From the NCBI RefSeq assembly GCF_944327115.1, contig NZ_CALVGS010000050.1, forward strand, positions 1 to 39,767: a stretch of 39,767 nt of DNA, written 5' to 3'. The stretch's first letter is position 1; each line of letters starts with the position of its first letter. The notes below the pieces were generated by a model. That model did no database searches. It had not been told where the DNA came from and worked only from the letters and a program-made list of their open reading frames with translations. Of the stretch, positions 14,881-23,632 are shown piece by piece. This stretch comes from an uncultured Traorella sp. GTDB lineage: Bacteria; Bacillota_I; Bacilli_A; Erysipelotrichales; Erysipelotrichaceae. Both the position numbers and the translations under genes were made by a program.

Positions 14881-15654
14881 ATGGAAAGGTTTTGTTTTTG
14901 TTTCGATATTGATGGTACTTTATATCCGAGTAATCATGTGATTTCTAAAAGAACATTGGAAACGATCGAGCAATTAAGAAAAAAAGGTCATAAGATCGTA
15001 GTTGCCACAGGGCGTAACTTAAGCTCAGTAAAGGAAAGTGGTCTATTGGATCAGATTTGTTTTGATGCTTTGGTGCTGAATAATGGACAGTGTGTATTAA
15101 ATGAGAAACATGAAGTGATTTATACGGCATATTTGCCTACTGATCTTGTCTGGCAGGTCATAGATGTATGCAACGCCAATAAGCTTGTGTGTTCACTGGA
15201 AACGCTTGATGACTGGTTTTGTGTCCAGCAGCCCAATGAATATGTGAAAATCACCCATGAGTTTTTTCGTGAAACAGCTCCCAGCCAGGGGGAATATAAT
15301 CCTTCGATGAAGATCATCATGGCGATGGCATATGCACCTAAAGGTTATGATTATGCTCCGCTAAAGGAAATAGAAGGCTTAAATGTTGATATTGGGAACA
15401 GCTGTTATGCTGATTTAGGAATCAAGGGATTTCATAAATATAAAGGTATTGAAAAGTGTCTGGATTATTTTCATCTGACTAAAACAGTCTGCTTTGGTGA
15501 TGGCAGAAATGATGTAGAAATGATACGGCAGGCAACGATCGGTATTGCCATGGGACAAAGCGTCGATGAGGTCAAAGAGGTCAGCGATTTTGTAACTGAA
15601 AGCTGTGATCATGATGGAATCGTTCATGCCTGTGAGCATTATGGATTTATATAA
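14881..15654 (+). CDS. HAD-superfamily phosphatase, Cof type
   Basis: The 257-residue protein is a Cof-type HAD hydrolase, which removes phosphate from sugar phosphates, nucleotides or flavin precursors. Motif I is FDIDGTLYPSN (catalytic Asp pair near 9 and 11), motif II is IVVATGRN near 42, the conserved Lys lies in HKYKGIEKCLDYF, and motif IV is FGDGRNDVEMI near 205. A C2-type cap fills the middle. The ATG at 14881 is chosen; the GTG nine bases earlier belongs to the GAGGTG Shine-Dalgarno. A TATAAT lies upstream. The gene converges with glnN and shares its terminator. Confidence 0.9.
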   Translation: MERFCFCFDIDGTLYPSNHVISKRTLETIEQLRKKGHKIVVATGRNLSSVKESGLLDQICFDALVLNNGQCVLNEKHEVIYTAYLPTDLVWQVIDVCNANKLVCSLETLDDWFCVQQPNEYVKITHEFFRETAPSQGEYNPSMKIIMAMAYAPKGYDYAPLKEIEGLNVDIGNSCYADLGIKGFHKYKGIEKCLDYFHLTKTVCFGDGRNDVEMIRQATIGIAMGQSVDEVKEVSDFVTESCDHDGIVHACEHYGFI

Positions 15655-15655
15655 T

Positions 15656-15682
15656 AAAAGTGGTTGTACAACAACCACTTTT
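15656..15682. terminator. Bidirectional terminator between the HAD gene and glnN
   Basis: AAAAGTGGTTGT, loop ACA, ACAACCACTTTT: a perfect 12-bp stem with A and T tracts for both converging genes. Confidence 0.9.
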
Positions 15683-15696
15683 ATTTATCGTTATCA

Positions 15697-17787
15697 TTAT
15701 TCAGTAAATAATAAATCAGTATAGTTTGGCATCGGCCAGTTTTCTTTTGGTGTCAATGTTTCCAGAGCATCAGCTGCTTTTCTTAAATCGGCCATGCATG
15801 CCAGAATCAATGTTGAATAAGCTTTGCCTTGTTCCTCAAGGGTTGGCAATGCTTCAGCCTTAGCATTCTCTTCTTCCAGACGTTTCATGGCATCGACCAT
15901 TTCTTTTGTCAGTGCATCCATTTTCTTGAGTGTGTCAATTTCCATTGAGCAATCGAAGCAGTCGCATACCGCTTTTTTATTTAAGATAATATCTGTCATT
16001 TCTTTTTGGGTCTTCAAGACAGCAGGAAGAATTTGTGTTTTGGCCATATCCAGCATTGTTAATGCTTCGATATGAATGATCTTGCAGTAATTTTCAAGAA
16101 GGATTTCTTTTCTTGAATACATTTCATCAACTGTGAAGATCTTATGCTTTGTGAAAAGACGGATATTCTTTTCACTTGTATAATAAGGAAGGGCTTCGGT
16201 TGTCGTTCTTAAATTCAATAGACCACGTTTTTCTGCTTCTTCTACCCATTCATCCGTATAGCCATTTCCGGAGAATAGGATTCGTTTATGCTCTTTGATC
16301 GTTTTGCGGATCAAATCATTGAGGGCTTTATTGAAGTCAGGTGCCGTTTCTAACACGTCAGCAAACTGCTGGAGCTCTTCCGCAACGATTGTATTTAATA
16401 TAAGGTTTGGACAAGCGATAGAGAGTGCTGATCCAAGCATTCTGAATTCAAATTTATTACCGGTGAAGGCAAAAGGAGAGGTACGGTTACGATCCGTTGT
16501 GTCCTTTGGGAAGGAAGGCAGGATATCAACACCGATTTCCATGACTTTATTAAATGTTTTATTGTAAGGTACACCTTTTTCAATTGCTTCAAGGATGGCA
16601 TTGAGCTCATCACCTAAATGAATGGATAAGATTGCCGGAGGAGCCTCATTGGCACCAAGACGATGGTCATTGCCGGCTGTTGCGACAGAAATTCTTAACA
16701 AATCCTGATATTCATCAACACCTTTGATCAAAGCAGTCAGTATCAGTAAGAACTGGGCATTTTCTGCCGGAGAATCACCCGGTTCAAGAAGATTGATACC
16801 GGTATTGGTCGACATTGACCAGTTGTTATGCTTACCGCTGCCGTTGATGCCGTCAAAAGGCTTTTCATGAAGCAGACAGGCAAACTTGTGCTTTTTCGCA
16901 ACCTTTTTCATAAATTCCATGGTTAATTGATTGTGATCGGTTGCGATATTGCTGGAGGTAAAAACAGGAGCCAATTCAAATTGTCTTGGAGCAACCTCTT
17001 TATGCTCGGTTTTTGCGTAAACGCCCAGCTTCCACAACTCATCGTCCAGATCACGCATATAATCGCTGACTTTTTTATCCAGCATACCAAAGTAGTGATC
17101 CTCAAGCTCTTGTCCTTTTGGAGGTAAAGCACCGAATAAGGTACGTCCGCAAAGCTTAAGATCTTCTCTTTGTTCATATAGATCCTGATCGATCAAAAAG
17201 TATTCCTGTTCACATCCTACGGTTGTCGTAACACGGGTGACATCATCATTACCAAACAGTTTTAAAATACGGAGTGCCTGATCATTTAATGCCTGCATCG
17301 AGCGTAACAGCGGGGTTTTCTTATCTAATGAGCTTCCATCAAAGGAACAGAAGGCTGTCGGAATACAAAGCGTATTGTCTTTGATAAAGGCATACGAAGT
17401 AGGATCCCATGTCGTATATCCTCTTGCTTCAAAAGTGGCACGTAATCCGCCATTTGGGAAGCTGGAGGCATCCGGTTCACCTTTGATCAGCTCTTTACCG
17501 CTAAACTCTAAGATGACTCCTCCATTACCATCCGGGGTAATGAAGCTGTCATGCTTTTCTGCAGTGATACCGGTCATCGGCTGGAACCAGTGTGTAAAAT
17601 GGGTCGCACCTTTTTCGATCGCCCAGTCTTTCATGGCATTTGCCACTGTATTCGCAACATTGACGTCCAAAGTTTTGCCTTCATTGATCGTTGCCTTTAA
17701 TTTCTTATAGACATCCTTAGGCAGCTTTGCACGCATAATGGCATCATTGAATACCAGACTTCCAAACGTTTCTTGAATTTTGGTCAT
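15697..17787 (-). CDS. glnN: Type III glutamine synthetase
   Basis: The 696-residue protein is a GSIII enzyme, the long form (about 700 residues) found in Bacteroides, cyanobacteria and some Firmicutes, making glutamine from glutamate, ammonia and ATP. Evidence is the length, the family-specific N-terminus ([14 protein letters not shown]), the HWFQPMTG segment, the nucleotide/glutamate region [15 protein letters not shown] and the [16 protein letters not shown] block. It starts at an ATG after AAAGGAGGG. A consensus promoter lies 74 bp upstream of the start, with a hairpin terminator in between, suggesting attenuation. It lies downstream of a LexA-like gene on the same strand, but its own promoter makes it a separate unit. 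Confidence 0.96.
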   Translation of the reverse strand: MTKIQETFGSLVFNDAIMRAKLPKDVYKKLKATINEGKTLDVNVANTVANAMKDWAIEKGATHFTHWFQPMTGITAEKHDSFITPDGNGGVILEFSGKELIKGEPDASSFPNGGLRATFEARGYTTWDPTSYAFIKDNTLCIPTAFCSFDGSSLDKKTPLLRSMQALNDQALRILKLFGNDDVTRVTTTVGCEQEYFLIDQDLYEQREDLKLCGRTLFGALPPKGQELEDHYFGMLDKKVSDYMRDLDDELWKLGVYAKTEHKEVAPRQFELAPVFTSSNIATDHNQLTMEFMKKVAKKHKFACLLHEKPFDGINGSGKHNNWSMSTNTGINLLEPGDSPAENAQFLLILTALIKGVDEYQDLLRISVATAGNDHRLGANEAPPAILSIHLGDELNAILEAIEKGVPYNKTFNKVMEIGVDILPSFPKDTTDRNRTSPFAFTGNKFEFRMLGSALSIACPNLILNTIVAEELQQFADVLETAPDFNKALNDLIRKTIKEHKRILFSGNGYTDEWVEEAEKRGLLNLRTTTEALPYYTSEKNIRLFTKHKIFTVDEMYSRKEILLENYCKIIHIEALTMLDMAKTQILPAVLKTQKEMTDIILNKKAVCDCFDCSMEIDTLKKMDALTKEMVDAMKRLEEENAKAEALPTLEEQGKAYSTLILACMADLRKAADALETLTPKENWPMPNYTDLLFTE

Positions 17788-17806
17788 ATTTACCCTCCTT
17801 TAAATG

Positions 17807-17845
17807 AAAAAGGCGCTAAAATACTCCCTCATATTTAGCGTCTTT
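17807..17845 (-). terminator. Intrinsic terminator or attenuator in the glnN leader
   Basis: On the minus strand, AAAG-A-CGCTAAATA, an eight-base loop, TATTTTAGCGCCTTTTT: a stem of about 14 pairs with one mismatch and one bulge, then a T-tract. It lies between the glnN promoter and its ribosome binding site, so it would stop transcription before glnN unless it is prevented from folding. It could also stop read-through from the upstream repressor gene. Confidence 0.7.
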
Positions 17846-17854
17846 GCATTTCAT
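17816..17854 (-). CDS. Putative 12-codon leader peptide, possibly leaderless
   Basis: An ATG lies six bases after the -10 TATAAT, so transcription would begin at or next to the initiation codon. The frame encodes MKCKDAKYEGVF and stops with TAG inside the right arm of the terminator hairpin. A ribosome translating it would sit on the hairpin and prevent it from folding. There is no Shine-Dalgarno. The peptide has no glutamine codons, so classical amino-acid starvation attenuation is not obvious. It may be chance. Confidence 0.35.
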   Translation of the reverse strand: MKCKDAKYEGVF

Positions 17855-17860
17855 ATGCGT

Positions 17861-17889
17861 ATTATAGAACTATGAAAAAACATTGTCAA
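17861..17889 (-). promoter_or_regulatory. Consensus promoter of glnN
   Basis: On the minus strand, TTGACA (17889-17884), 17-bp spacer, TATAAT (17866-17861). Both hexamers match the sigma-A consensus exactly. Confidence 0.9.
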
Positions 17890-17915
17890 TAATTTTTTTA
17901 CTAAAATTTCCTGTC

Positions 17916-18512
17916 TTAAAAGCGCACCTTATTATAAAGGACCCTGCCAATGATGCGAACCGGAAGCTCCTCAATATCCTTTTCATTAAAATAACGATTT
18001 TCAACATTAGGATTAGCAGCTTCCAAAATCAATAAATGATCTTTTTTGATAACACGTTTAACAGTAGCTTCATTATCACCGATCAATACGATCGCAATCT
18101 GTCCGCTTTCGACATCACTGCAAGATTTCACATATAATAAATCTCCGTCACAGATACGGGCATTGACCATCGAATCCCCGCTGACTCGAAGATAGAAATC
18201 CCCCTGCCTGCTTTCATCTTCGCTGACTTCCTCATACCCCATGATATTTTCTTCGGCATACATATCATAACCTGCTTTCACGATACCCAAGATCGGTTTC
18301 ATGGTGCTTACATTATCTTTTCCCAACAGATGATCCGGTGTCGTTTGAAGGATATCTGCCAGCTTTTGCAGCTTCTCAGGAGAAATACGTTTCGTATCTC
18401 CGGCTAGCCAGCGGCATACGCTGGGACGGGAAGCGCCTGTGGCCTCCATGATATCATCGATCTTTAATCTTAATTGTTTTTTTCTTTGTTTAATGATCTG
18501 ATTTTGCAGCAT
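17916..18512 (-). CDS. LexA/CI-like repressor (XRE HTH plus S24 peptidase)
   Basis: The 198-residue protein joins an XRE helix-turn-helix (about 10-62, with IMEATGASRPSVCRWLAGDTKRISPEKLQKLADIL) to a peptidase S24 domain (about 75-198). The S24 domain shows the self-cleavage site KAG near 79-80, the catalytic Ser in SGDSMVNARI and the catalytic Lys in EATVKRV. Such repressors cleave themselves when RecA is activated by DNA damage. It is divergent from a Y-family polymerase, with TGATA-type half-sites between them, so it probably controls that mutagenesis cassette. It is not canonical LexA, whose N-terminal domain is a winged helix. It could be a domesticated phage repressor. Confidence 0.9.
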   Translation of the reverse strand: MLQNQIIKQRKKQLRLKIDDIMEATGASRPSVCRWLAGDTKRISPEKLQKLADILQTTPDHLLGKDNVSTMKPILGIVKAGYDMYAEENIMGYEEVSEDESRQGDFYLRVSGDSMVNARICDGDLLYVKSCSDVESGQIAIVLIGDNEATVKRVIKKDHLLILEAANPNVENRYFNEKDIEELPVRIIGRVLYNKVRF

Positions 18513-18530
18513 TCTCTCACCTCATGTTTA

Positions 18531-18623
18531 TGATATCAAAAAAAAGCAAAAGATGCAATATGATAATTATCAAGTAAAATATTACCAGTTAAAAGATATC
18601 AAAATGTGTTGTAAAATGATATT
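18531..18623. promoter_or_regulatory. Repeated TGATA-type operator sites between repressor and polymerase genes
   Basis: TGATATCA at 18531-18538, the perfect palindrome TGATAATTATCA at 18561-18572, AGATATCA at 18594-18601 and TGATATT at 18617-18623. The first three centres are 32 and 31 bp apart, about three helical turns. A plausible polymerase promoter is TTGTAA (18609-18614), 17-bp spacer, AATAAT (18632-18637), which the last site would cover. Confidence 0.5.
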
Positions 18624-18655
18624 GGAAATGAAATAATGAAAGCGGAGGCGGGAAG

Positions 18656-19900
18656 ATGAAAGAAAGAGTAATTTTGCACTGTGATATCAATCATTGTTAT
18701 GCACAGATAGAGGAAATGATGGTGCCTGAGCTGCGTCATGTACCGATGGCCGTGGGCGGTAAGAGCGAAATGCGGCATGGAATCATCTTGGCAAAAAATG
18801 ATCCGGCAAAGAAGTATCGGATTCAGACAGGTGAATCAGTGCATGAAGCATATCAGAAATGTCAGGATCTGGTCATCATTCCTCCTCATTATGAAGAATA
18901 TCTTTATTATACGGAAAAGGTAAAGGATATCTATCGGGAATATAGTGAGTGGGTAGAGAGTTTTGGCTTGGATGAGGCATGGATCGACGTAAGTGACTGC
19001 CTGTCTTTATTTGGAAGCGGCTTAAATATCGCCCGGACGATTCAAAAAAGGGTATGGGAAGAGATCGGTCTAAGCATTTCGGTCGGTATCAGCTTCAATA
19101 AGATATTTGCCAAGCTTGGCAGTGATATGATCAAACCGATGGGATTGGTAGAAATCAGTCGTGATAATTTTAAGGAAAAGGCATGGCAGCTGCCTGTGGG
19201 CGATCTTTTATATGTTGGAAGAGCGACCTTAAAGAAGCTGGAAATCTTCGGTATTCATACGATCGGTGATCTGGCACGGTTTGATGTAGAAATATTGAAG
19301 CGGCATTTAGGTAAAATGGGAGAAATCATTTATTGGTTTGCCAATGGTTATGATCAAAGTGAGGTAGCACGTATAGATGCCTGTCAAGAAGTAAAATCAA
19401 TCGGTAATGGTATCACGACGCCCAAGGATATAAAAAATCTACGAGATGCCCAAAGTGTTTTCTATGTCCTTTGTGAGTCGGTAGCTTCACGTGCGAAGGA
19501 AAAAGGAATGGCAGGAAGATGTGTCAGCATCCAGCTGAGAAATACAGATCTGAAAAGCTTTTCCCGTCAGAAAACGCTGGTAAGAGCAACCAATTTAAGT
19601 GATGAACTGATGGAAATCGTGACAGAGCTAATAAAAAACAATTATGATTTTTCTATACCGTTAAGAAGTGTTAGTGTTTCTCTTTCACATTTATGCTTTG
19701 AAAGTGAAAAAGTACAATTTTCCTTATTTGAAGATGAAATGAGCCGTCAGAAACGATACTGCCTTGAAAAAACGATCGATCAGATTCGTTTACGATATGG
19801 CTTTGGAAGCGTGAAACGGTGCAGCATGCTGCTTGATGAAGAATTGAGTGATTTTGATCCTAAGGGCAGTCATATCATCTTTCCGGTAGGATATTTCTAA
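18656..19900 (+). CDS. Y-family DNA polymerase (Pol IV/UmuC-like)
   Basis: The 414-residue translesion polymerase copies damaged DNA at the cost of mutations. Catalytic carboxylates are visible in HCDINHCYAQIEE (residues 8-20) and FGLDEAWIDVSD near 103-114. The fingers/palm region has GIILAKNDPAKKYRI and SVGISFNKIFAKLGSDMIKP. A helix-hairpin-helix follows near 190-215 and a little-finger domain to about 360. QFSLFED near 361 fits the QxxLF beta-clamp-binding motif. A GGAGG site precedes the ATG. It is divergent from the S24 repressor, and the next ORF starts within its stop codon (TAATG). Damage-inducible expression is the likely control. Confidence 0.92.
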   Translation: MKERVILHCDINHCYAQIEEMMVPELRHVPMAVGGKSEMRHGIILAKNDPAKKYRIQTGESVHEAYQKCQDLVIIPPHYEEYLYYTEKVKDIYREYSEWVESFGLDEAWIDVSDCLSLFGSGLNIARTIQKRVWEEIGLSISVGISFNKIFAKLGSDMIKPMGLVEISRDNFKEKAWQLPVGDLLYVGRATLKKLEIFGIHTIGDLARFDVEILKRHLGKMGEIIYWFANGYDQSEVARIDACQEVKSIGNGITTPKDIKNLRDAQSVFYVLCESVASRAKEKGMAGRCVSIQLRNTDLKSFSRQKTLVRATNLSDELMEIVTELIKNNYDFSIPLRSVSVSLSHLCFESEKVQFSLFEDEMSRQKRYCLEKTIDQIRLRYGFGSVKRCSMLLDEELSDFDPKGSHIIFPVGYF

Positions 19901-20139
19901 TGCTGTACAAGAGATATGTGGATGTCATTACATTGATTGATAAGCAAGGCAGATTAACACCTTTGATCTTAAGATGGGAGAATGGGGTTCAATATCCGAT
20001 CGACCGGATATTAGAAATTCGTAAAGCAGTGAGCGAAGTGGGCGGTTGCGGGATCTTATACCGCTGTCGCATTCAAGACCAGGAAAGAAAGCTTTTTTAT
20101 GAAAAAAATCGCTGGTTCATTGAAAGCACCAAGCCTTGA
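19900..20139 (+). CDS. Small protein coupled to the Y-family polymerase
   Basis: The 79-residue protein begins MLYKRYVDVITLIDKQG and has a beta-rich, basic composition with GGCGILYRCRI and ERKLFYEKNRWFIES. The ATG overlaps the stop of the polymerase gene by one base, so it is translationally coupled. I do not recognise the family. The position is like that of small accessory proteins (YolD type, for example) found beside UmuC-like polymerases, but it does not clearly look like YolD. A role in translesion synthesis is inferred from context only. Confidence 0.7.
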   Translation: MLYKRYVDVITLIDKQGRLTPLILRWENGVQYPIDRILEIRKAVSEVGGCGILYRCRIQDQERKLFYEKNRWFIESTKP

Positions 20140-20171
20140 ATCATGTGTAAGTCATAATGTAAGCTCATGTA

Positions 20172-20200
20172 TTGATTTATTAATAAAATTGGCATATAGT
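20172..20200 (+). promoter_or_regulatory. Promoter of the ABC exporter operon
   Basis: TTGATT at 20172-20177, 17-bp spacer, TATAGT at 20195-20200. The ATG at 20207 lies exactly six bases after the -10, as for the GNAT gene at 228, so the mRNA is probably leaderless. Confidence 0.65.
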
Positions 20201-20206
20201 TAAATT

Positions 20207-21901
20207 ATGAATAAAAATGTTCGTCCTGATAAAATTAAAAGTTATTTTTATATGGAAAAAAAGCTGATCCTTGCGATCGTCATCACAGGGACGCTTTGTT
20301 CCTTGTTTATGGTATCCATCAATGTAGAACAGGGACGTCTTTTAGATGTCCTGCTTGAGCATCGATCTCTTTCTGCGCTGATTGCCCAGTCATTTATTTT
20401 TATCGCTATCGTCAGCGCGATCCAGATCCTCCGCCTGTTGAAGCGTTATTATACGCGAAGATTTGCCAATCGGACGACCCTGCATATGCGTTCGATCATG
20501 TTCTCGCAGATGATTGCGGAGCCATTGGCAGAAATGGAAAAGAATGAATCCGGTGATATGATCACGAAGATATTGGGTGATGTTGATTTATGTGCAGAAG
20601 GTATGCGTAAGGTCATGACAGAAGTCTTTGATACAGGGATGCTGATCATTTCTTACTTTTTCGGTCTTTTGATGTATGATGTAAAATGTACCCTTCTTGC
20701 CTGTCTATGCATTCCGGTGGCTTCTTTTTTAGCGACGCTGATGAAAGGATATGTGGAGAAAAAGACTGCTATTTATCGTAAGGCTTCCTCCGATATGGCA
20801 AATCTTACTATTGAGCAGTGTTCCAACGTCCTTTTGTTTCGGGCTAATTCTGTGGAAGATAAAGCAAAGCGCAGGTATTATCATTCATTGGAGGATCTGA
20901 AGAAGAAGGCAGTGCTTGTTGCTGTATTGGAAAATGCATTAACTCCGTTCTATCAGATCATTTCGATGATCGGTATCTTAGTGATTCTTGTCATGGGTGG
21001 TCAGTATGTGATCGATGGGAATTGGAGCCTGGGTGATTTTACGGCTTATATCAGCATTTATGTGCTTTTGGCGGATAAGGCAAGCAAGGCTGCGAAGATC
21101 TTTAATATTACACAGAAGGCGCAGGTTTCATGGATGCGTGTAAAAGAATATATGAAAGATAATGTAATGCTTCATGAAAATAAACAATGTGCATGGGTCA
21201 ATGAGATGCGTGTCGAACATCTCTTTTTCGCATATCCCAATGGTGATTGGATCATCAAGGATATGAATTTTACTTTAAGAAAAGGGGAAATCGCAGGTCT
21301 TTGTTCACCGATCGCCTATGGGAAATCTACTCTGTTATTGGCCCTCTTAGGTCAATATCCATATGAGGGGAATATATATTTTGACATGCAAGAGGGACGC
21401 AGCTTAAAAGCAGATCAGTTAATCGGCTATATGGGACATCATCCTTATCTGATGAGTGATTCGATTTTAGAAAATATTAAAATGGGTCGTGATGGTGATT
21501 TGCGTAAAGCGTTAGAAGATGCACAGTTTGAGGAAGATCTTGCGAATATGGCAGATCGTGAAAAAACGGAAGCCGGAAGCGGGGGAAGTGCATTATCAAA
21601 CGGACAGCAGCAGCGTTTGGCATTGGCAAGGGCTCTTTTCAGCAAGACGAATTTCTTGCTTCTTGATGATCCCTTTGCGGCTTTAGATGAGCGTACGACA
21701 TTACAGATCATGCATAATCTGAGGGAGCATTATCATGATTCAGGGATCTTGATCAGCACGCATAAGATGCAGCTGATGCCTTTATTTGACTGGATCATCG
21801 TTTTAGAGGAAAATGGTTCGTATCAGATAGGAACACATGAAGAGCTGTTAAAGAAGAGTCCTACTTATCGAACATTGGTAATGCAGGAGGAAAAAGTATG
21901 A
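20207..21901 (+). CDS. ABC exporter half-transporter, subunit 1 (degenerate ATP site)
   Basis: The 564-residue protein has an ABC type I exporter membrane domain with six helices (about 15-310) and a nucleotide-binding domain (about 330-564). Walker A is SPIAYGKST, with Ser in place of the first Gly. The signature is LSNGQQQR. Walker B is FLLLDDPFAALD, with Asp instead of the catalytic Glu. The H-loop His is in ISTHKM. The gene has no Shine-Dalgarno before its ATG. Its stop overlaps the start of the second half-transporter (ATGA). The pair resembles multidrug or lipid exporters of the MdlAB/BmrCD/LmrCD group; the substrate is unknown. Confidence 0.92.
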   Translation: MNKNVRPDKIKSYFYMEKKLILAIVITGTLCSLFMVSINVEQGRLLDVLLEHRSLSALIAQSFIFIAIVSAIQILRLLKRYYTRRFANRTTLHMRSIMFSQMIAEPLAEMEKNESGDMITKILGDVDLCAEGMRKVMTEVFDTGMLIISYFFGLLMYDVKCTLLACLCIPVASFLATLMKGYVEKKTAIYRKASSDMANLTIEQCSNVLLFRANSVEDKAKRRYYHSLEDLKKKAVLVAVLENALTPFYQIISMIGILVILVMGGQYVIDGNWSLGDFTAYISIYVLLADKASKAAKIFNITQKAQVSWMRVKEYMKDNVMLHENKQCAWVNEMRVEHLFFAYPNGDWIIKDMNFTLRKGEIAGLCSPIAYGKSTLLLALLGQYPYEGNIYFDMQEGRSLKADQLIGYMGHHPYLMSDSILENIKMGRDGDLRKALEDAQFEEDLANMADREKTEAGSGGSALSNGQQQRLALARALFSKTNFLLLDDPFAALDERTTLQIMHNLREHYHDSGILISTHKMQLMPLFDWIIVLEENGSYQIGTHEELLKKSPTYRTLVMQEEKV

Positions 21902-23571
21902 AACGTTCATTTATGATGCAATGTATCCGCCGGCTGATCAAAGAGCATCTCTTCTTTACAATCTTATTGATCATTCTTTTGATTGGTTCTATCTTGCTTT
22001 CACTCTTGCCGGCACAACTGTTGCGCTACATCATTGATGATATCTTAAAACCGATGAATCGTTCCATGCTTTTGGCAGGAGCCGCTGCTTATTTTGTCGT
22101 TATCATAGCCGTTAATATCGTCGAGATGGCAAAGGAAACAAGCTTTGTATGGATCGGGCAGTCATTGACACAGAAAATATGCAGTGAGATGATGGAAAAG
22201 ATCCAGCGTATTCAGACATCGTATTTCACAAGCGTTGATCCATCGCTGATTTCATCTTATTTTCTAAATGATGCGCAGACGATTTCTTCTGTGTTCAGCA
22301 GTGGTGTCATTGCGATGGTCGTCAACTGTTTCAAGATCATAGGGATCATTATTTCAATTGCAATGTTTTCGACAACGCTGGCGATCCTGCTGATCATTTT
22401 ATTGCCGCTATTAATAGCTTTCACGCGACTGGTCCAGAAAAAAATGCTGAAGGTACAGATGAAAAGTCGTATCTATACCGCTGATCTGACAAAGATGATT
22501 CATGATGCCCTTCGTAATGCCCGTATCATGAAGGTCTTTCATACGCAGAAGTATCACGTCGATAAATTTGAAAATAAATTAGATGAAACCTATAAAAATA
22601 ATGAAAGAATCAACTTCTATGATTCTCTTTATTCACCGCTGACACAGATCCTGCGTGCATTTGTCATCGTTTTTATCGTTTTTTTAGCGAGTGATTATCT
22701 TTCTTTTTCATCGCTTACGATTGGTATGTGTGCGGCCAGCATTGAATTGATGAGCCAGCTATTTACACCTATTGAAGATCTTGGCAATGAGCTCCAGTCG
22801 ATCCAGCAGGCCGTATCCGGTATGAAAAGAATTGAGGATTTTTATCAGCTTCCTGAAGAGAAGGTGGAGCGGACTTTGACTTATGACATGCTTTTTGATA
22901 AGCCGGATATCGAACTTGTGTTTGATCATGTGTCTTTTGCCTATCAACAGGATTCTTTGGTCTTACAGGATATATCCTTTAGATGTGATCAAAACAGAAG
23001 AAATATGATCATAGGACGTACAGGAGTCGGAAAGAGTACCCTCTTTCATCTGATCATGGGTTTCTATCAGCCGACATTAGGAGAAATCACGATCAATGGC
23101 TATCATCCTCATGAAATCAAAAGAGAGGACATGCGCCGTATTTTCGGGTTGGTGGATCAGAATTTCGTATTTATCAAAGGAAGCATCTTTGATCAAATAA
23201 CATTACGGGATGAGCGTTATTCTCTTGAAGATGTCAAGCGGGTGATGAAGCTTTGCGGTTTGCATGAAAAGGTGCTTTCTTTTGAAAATGGCTATGATAC
23301 TGTTGCGGATGAAAGCATGTTTTCGAAAGGGGAATGTCAGCTTCTTTCGATTGCCAGGGCACTGTTGGCAGATCCAAAGATCCTTTTGTTGGATGAGATG
23401 AGTGCCAATTTGGATTCGTTGAATGAAAACAGGATGCTGGAGGTAATCGATGCGATCAGCAAGGATCGTCTGATATTGTCAATTACGCATCATAAGGAGA
23501 TCTTGCGTTCAAATGATCAGATCATCTGCCTTAAAAATGGAAAACGAGTAGCTTCACTTGATGATATTTAG
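21898..23571 (+). CDS. ABC exporter half-transporter, subunit 2 (canonical Walker motifs)
   Basis: The 557-residue partner has six membrane helices (about 18-300) and a nucleotide-binding domain with canonical Walker A GRTGVGKST, Walker B ILLLDEMSANLD (catalytic Glu present) and H-loop ITHHKE. Its signature is degenerate (FSKGECQLL instead of LSGGQ). Put together with subunit 1, the site made from subunit 1 Walker motifs and this signature is degenerate. The site made from these Walker motifs and the near-normal LSNGQ is competent. That complementary pattern is the mark of an obligate heterodimer. A GGAGG site lies within the end of subunit 1. Confidence 0.92.
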   Translation: MKRSFMMQCIRRLIKEHLFFTILLIILLIGSILLSLLPAQLLRYIIDDILKPMNRSMLLAGAAAYFVVIIAVNIVEMAKETSFVWIGQSLTQKICSEMMEKIQRIQTSYFTSVDPSLISSYFLNDAQTISSVFSSGVIAMVVNCFKIIGIIISIAMFSTTLAILLIILLPLLIAFTRLVQKKMLKVQMKSRIYTADLTKMIHDALRNARIMKVFHTQKYHVDKFENKLDETYKNNERINFYDSLYSPLTQILRAFVIVFIVFLASDYLSFSSLTIGMCAASIELMSQLFTPIEDLGNELQSIQQAVSGMKRIEDFYQLPEEKVERTLTYDMLFDKPDIELVFDHVSFAYQQDSLVLQDISFRCDQNRRNMIIGRTGVGKSTLFHLIMGFYQPTLGEITINGYHPHEIKREDMRRIFGLVDQNFVFIKGSIFDQITLRDERYSLEDVKRVMKLCGLHEKVLSFENGYDTVADESMFSKGECQLLSIARALLADPKILLLDEMSANLDSLNENRMLEVIDAISKDRLILSITHHKEILRSNDQIICLKNGKRVASLDDI

Positions 23572-23581
23572 GTATTATAAA

Positions 23582-23609
23582 TTGACAACATTCAAAATCG
23601 AGTTATACT
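23582..23609 (+). promoter_or_regulatory. Promoter of the ferritin gene
   Basis: TTGACA at 23582-23587, 16-bp spacer, TATACT at 23604-23609, followed by GAGGAGG before the ATG. No Fur or PerR box was recognised. Confidence 0.7.
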
Positions 23610-23632
23610 TAAGATAAAGAGGAGGTATTTAT

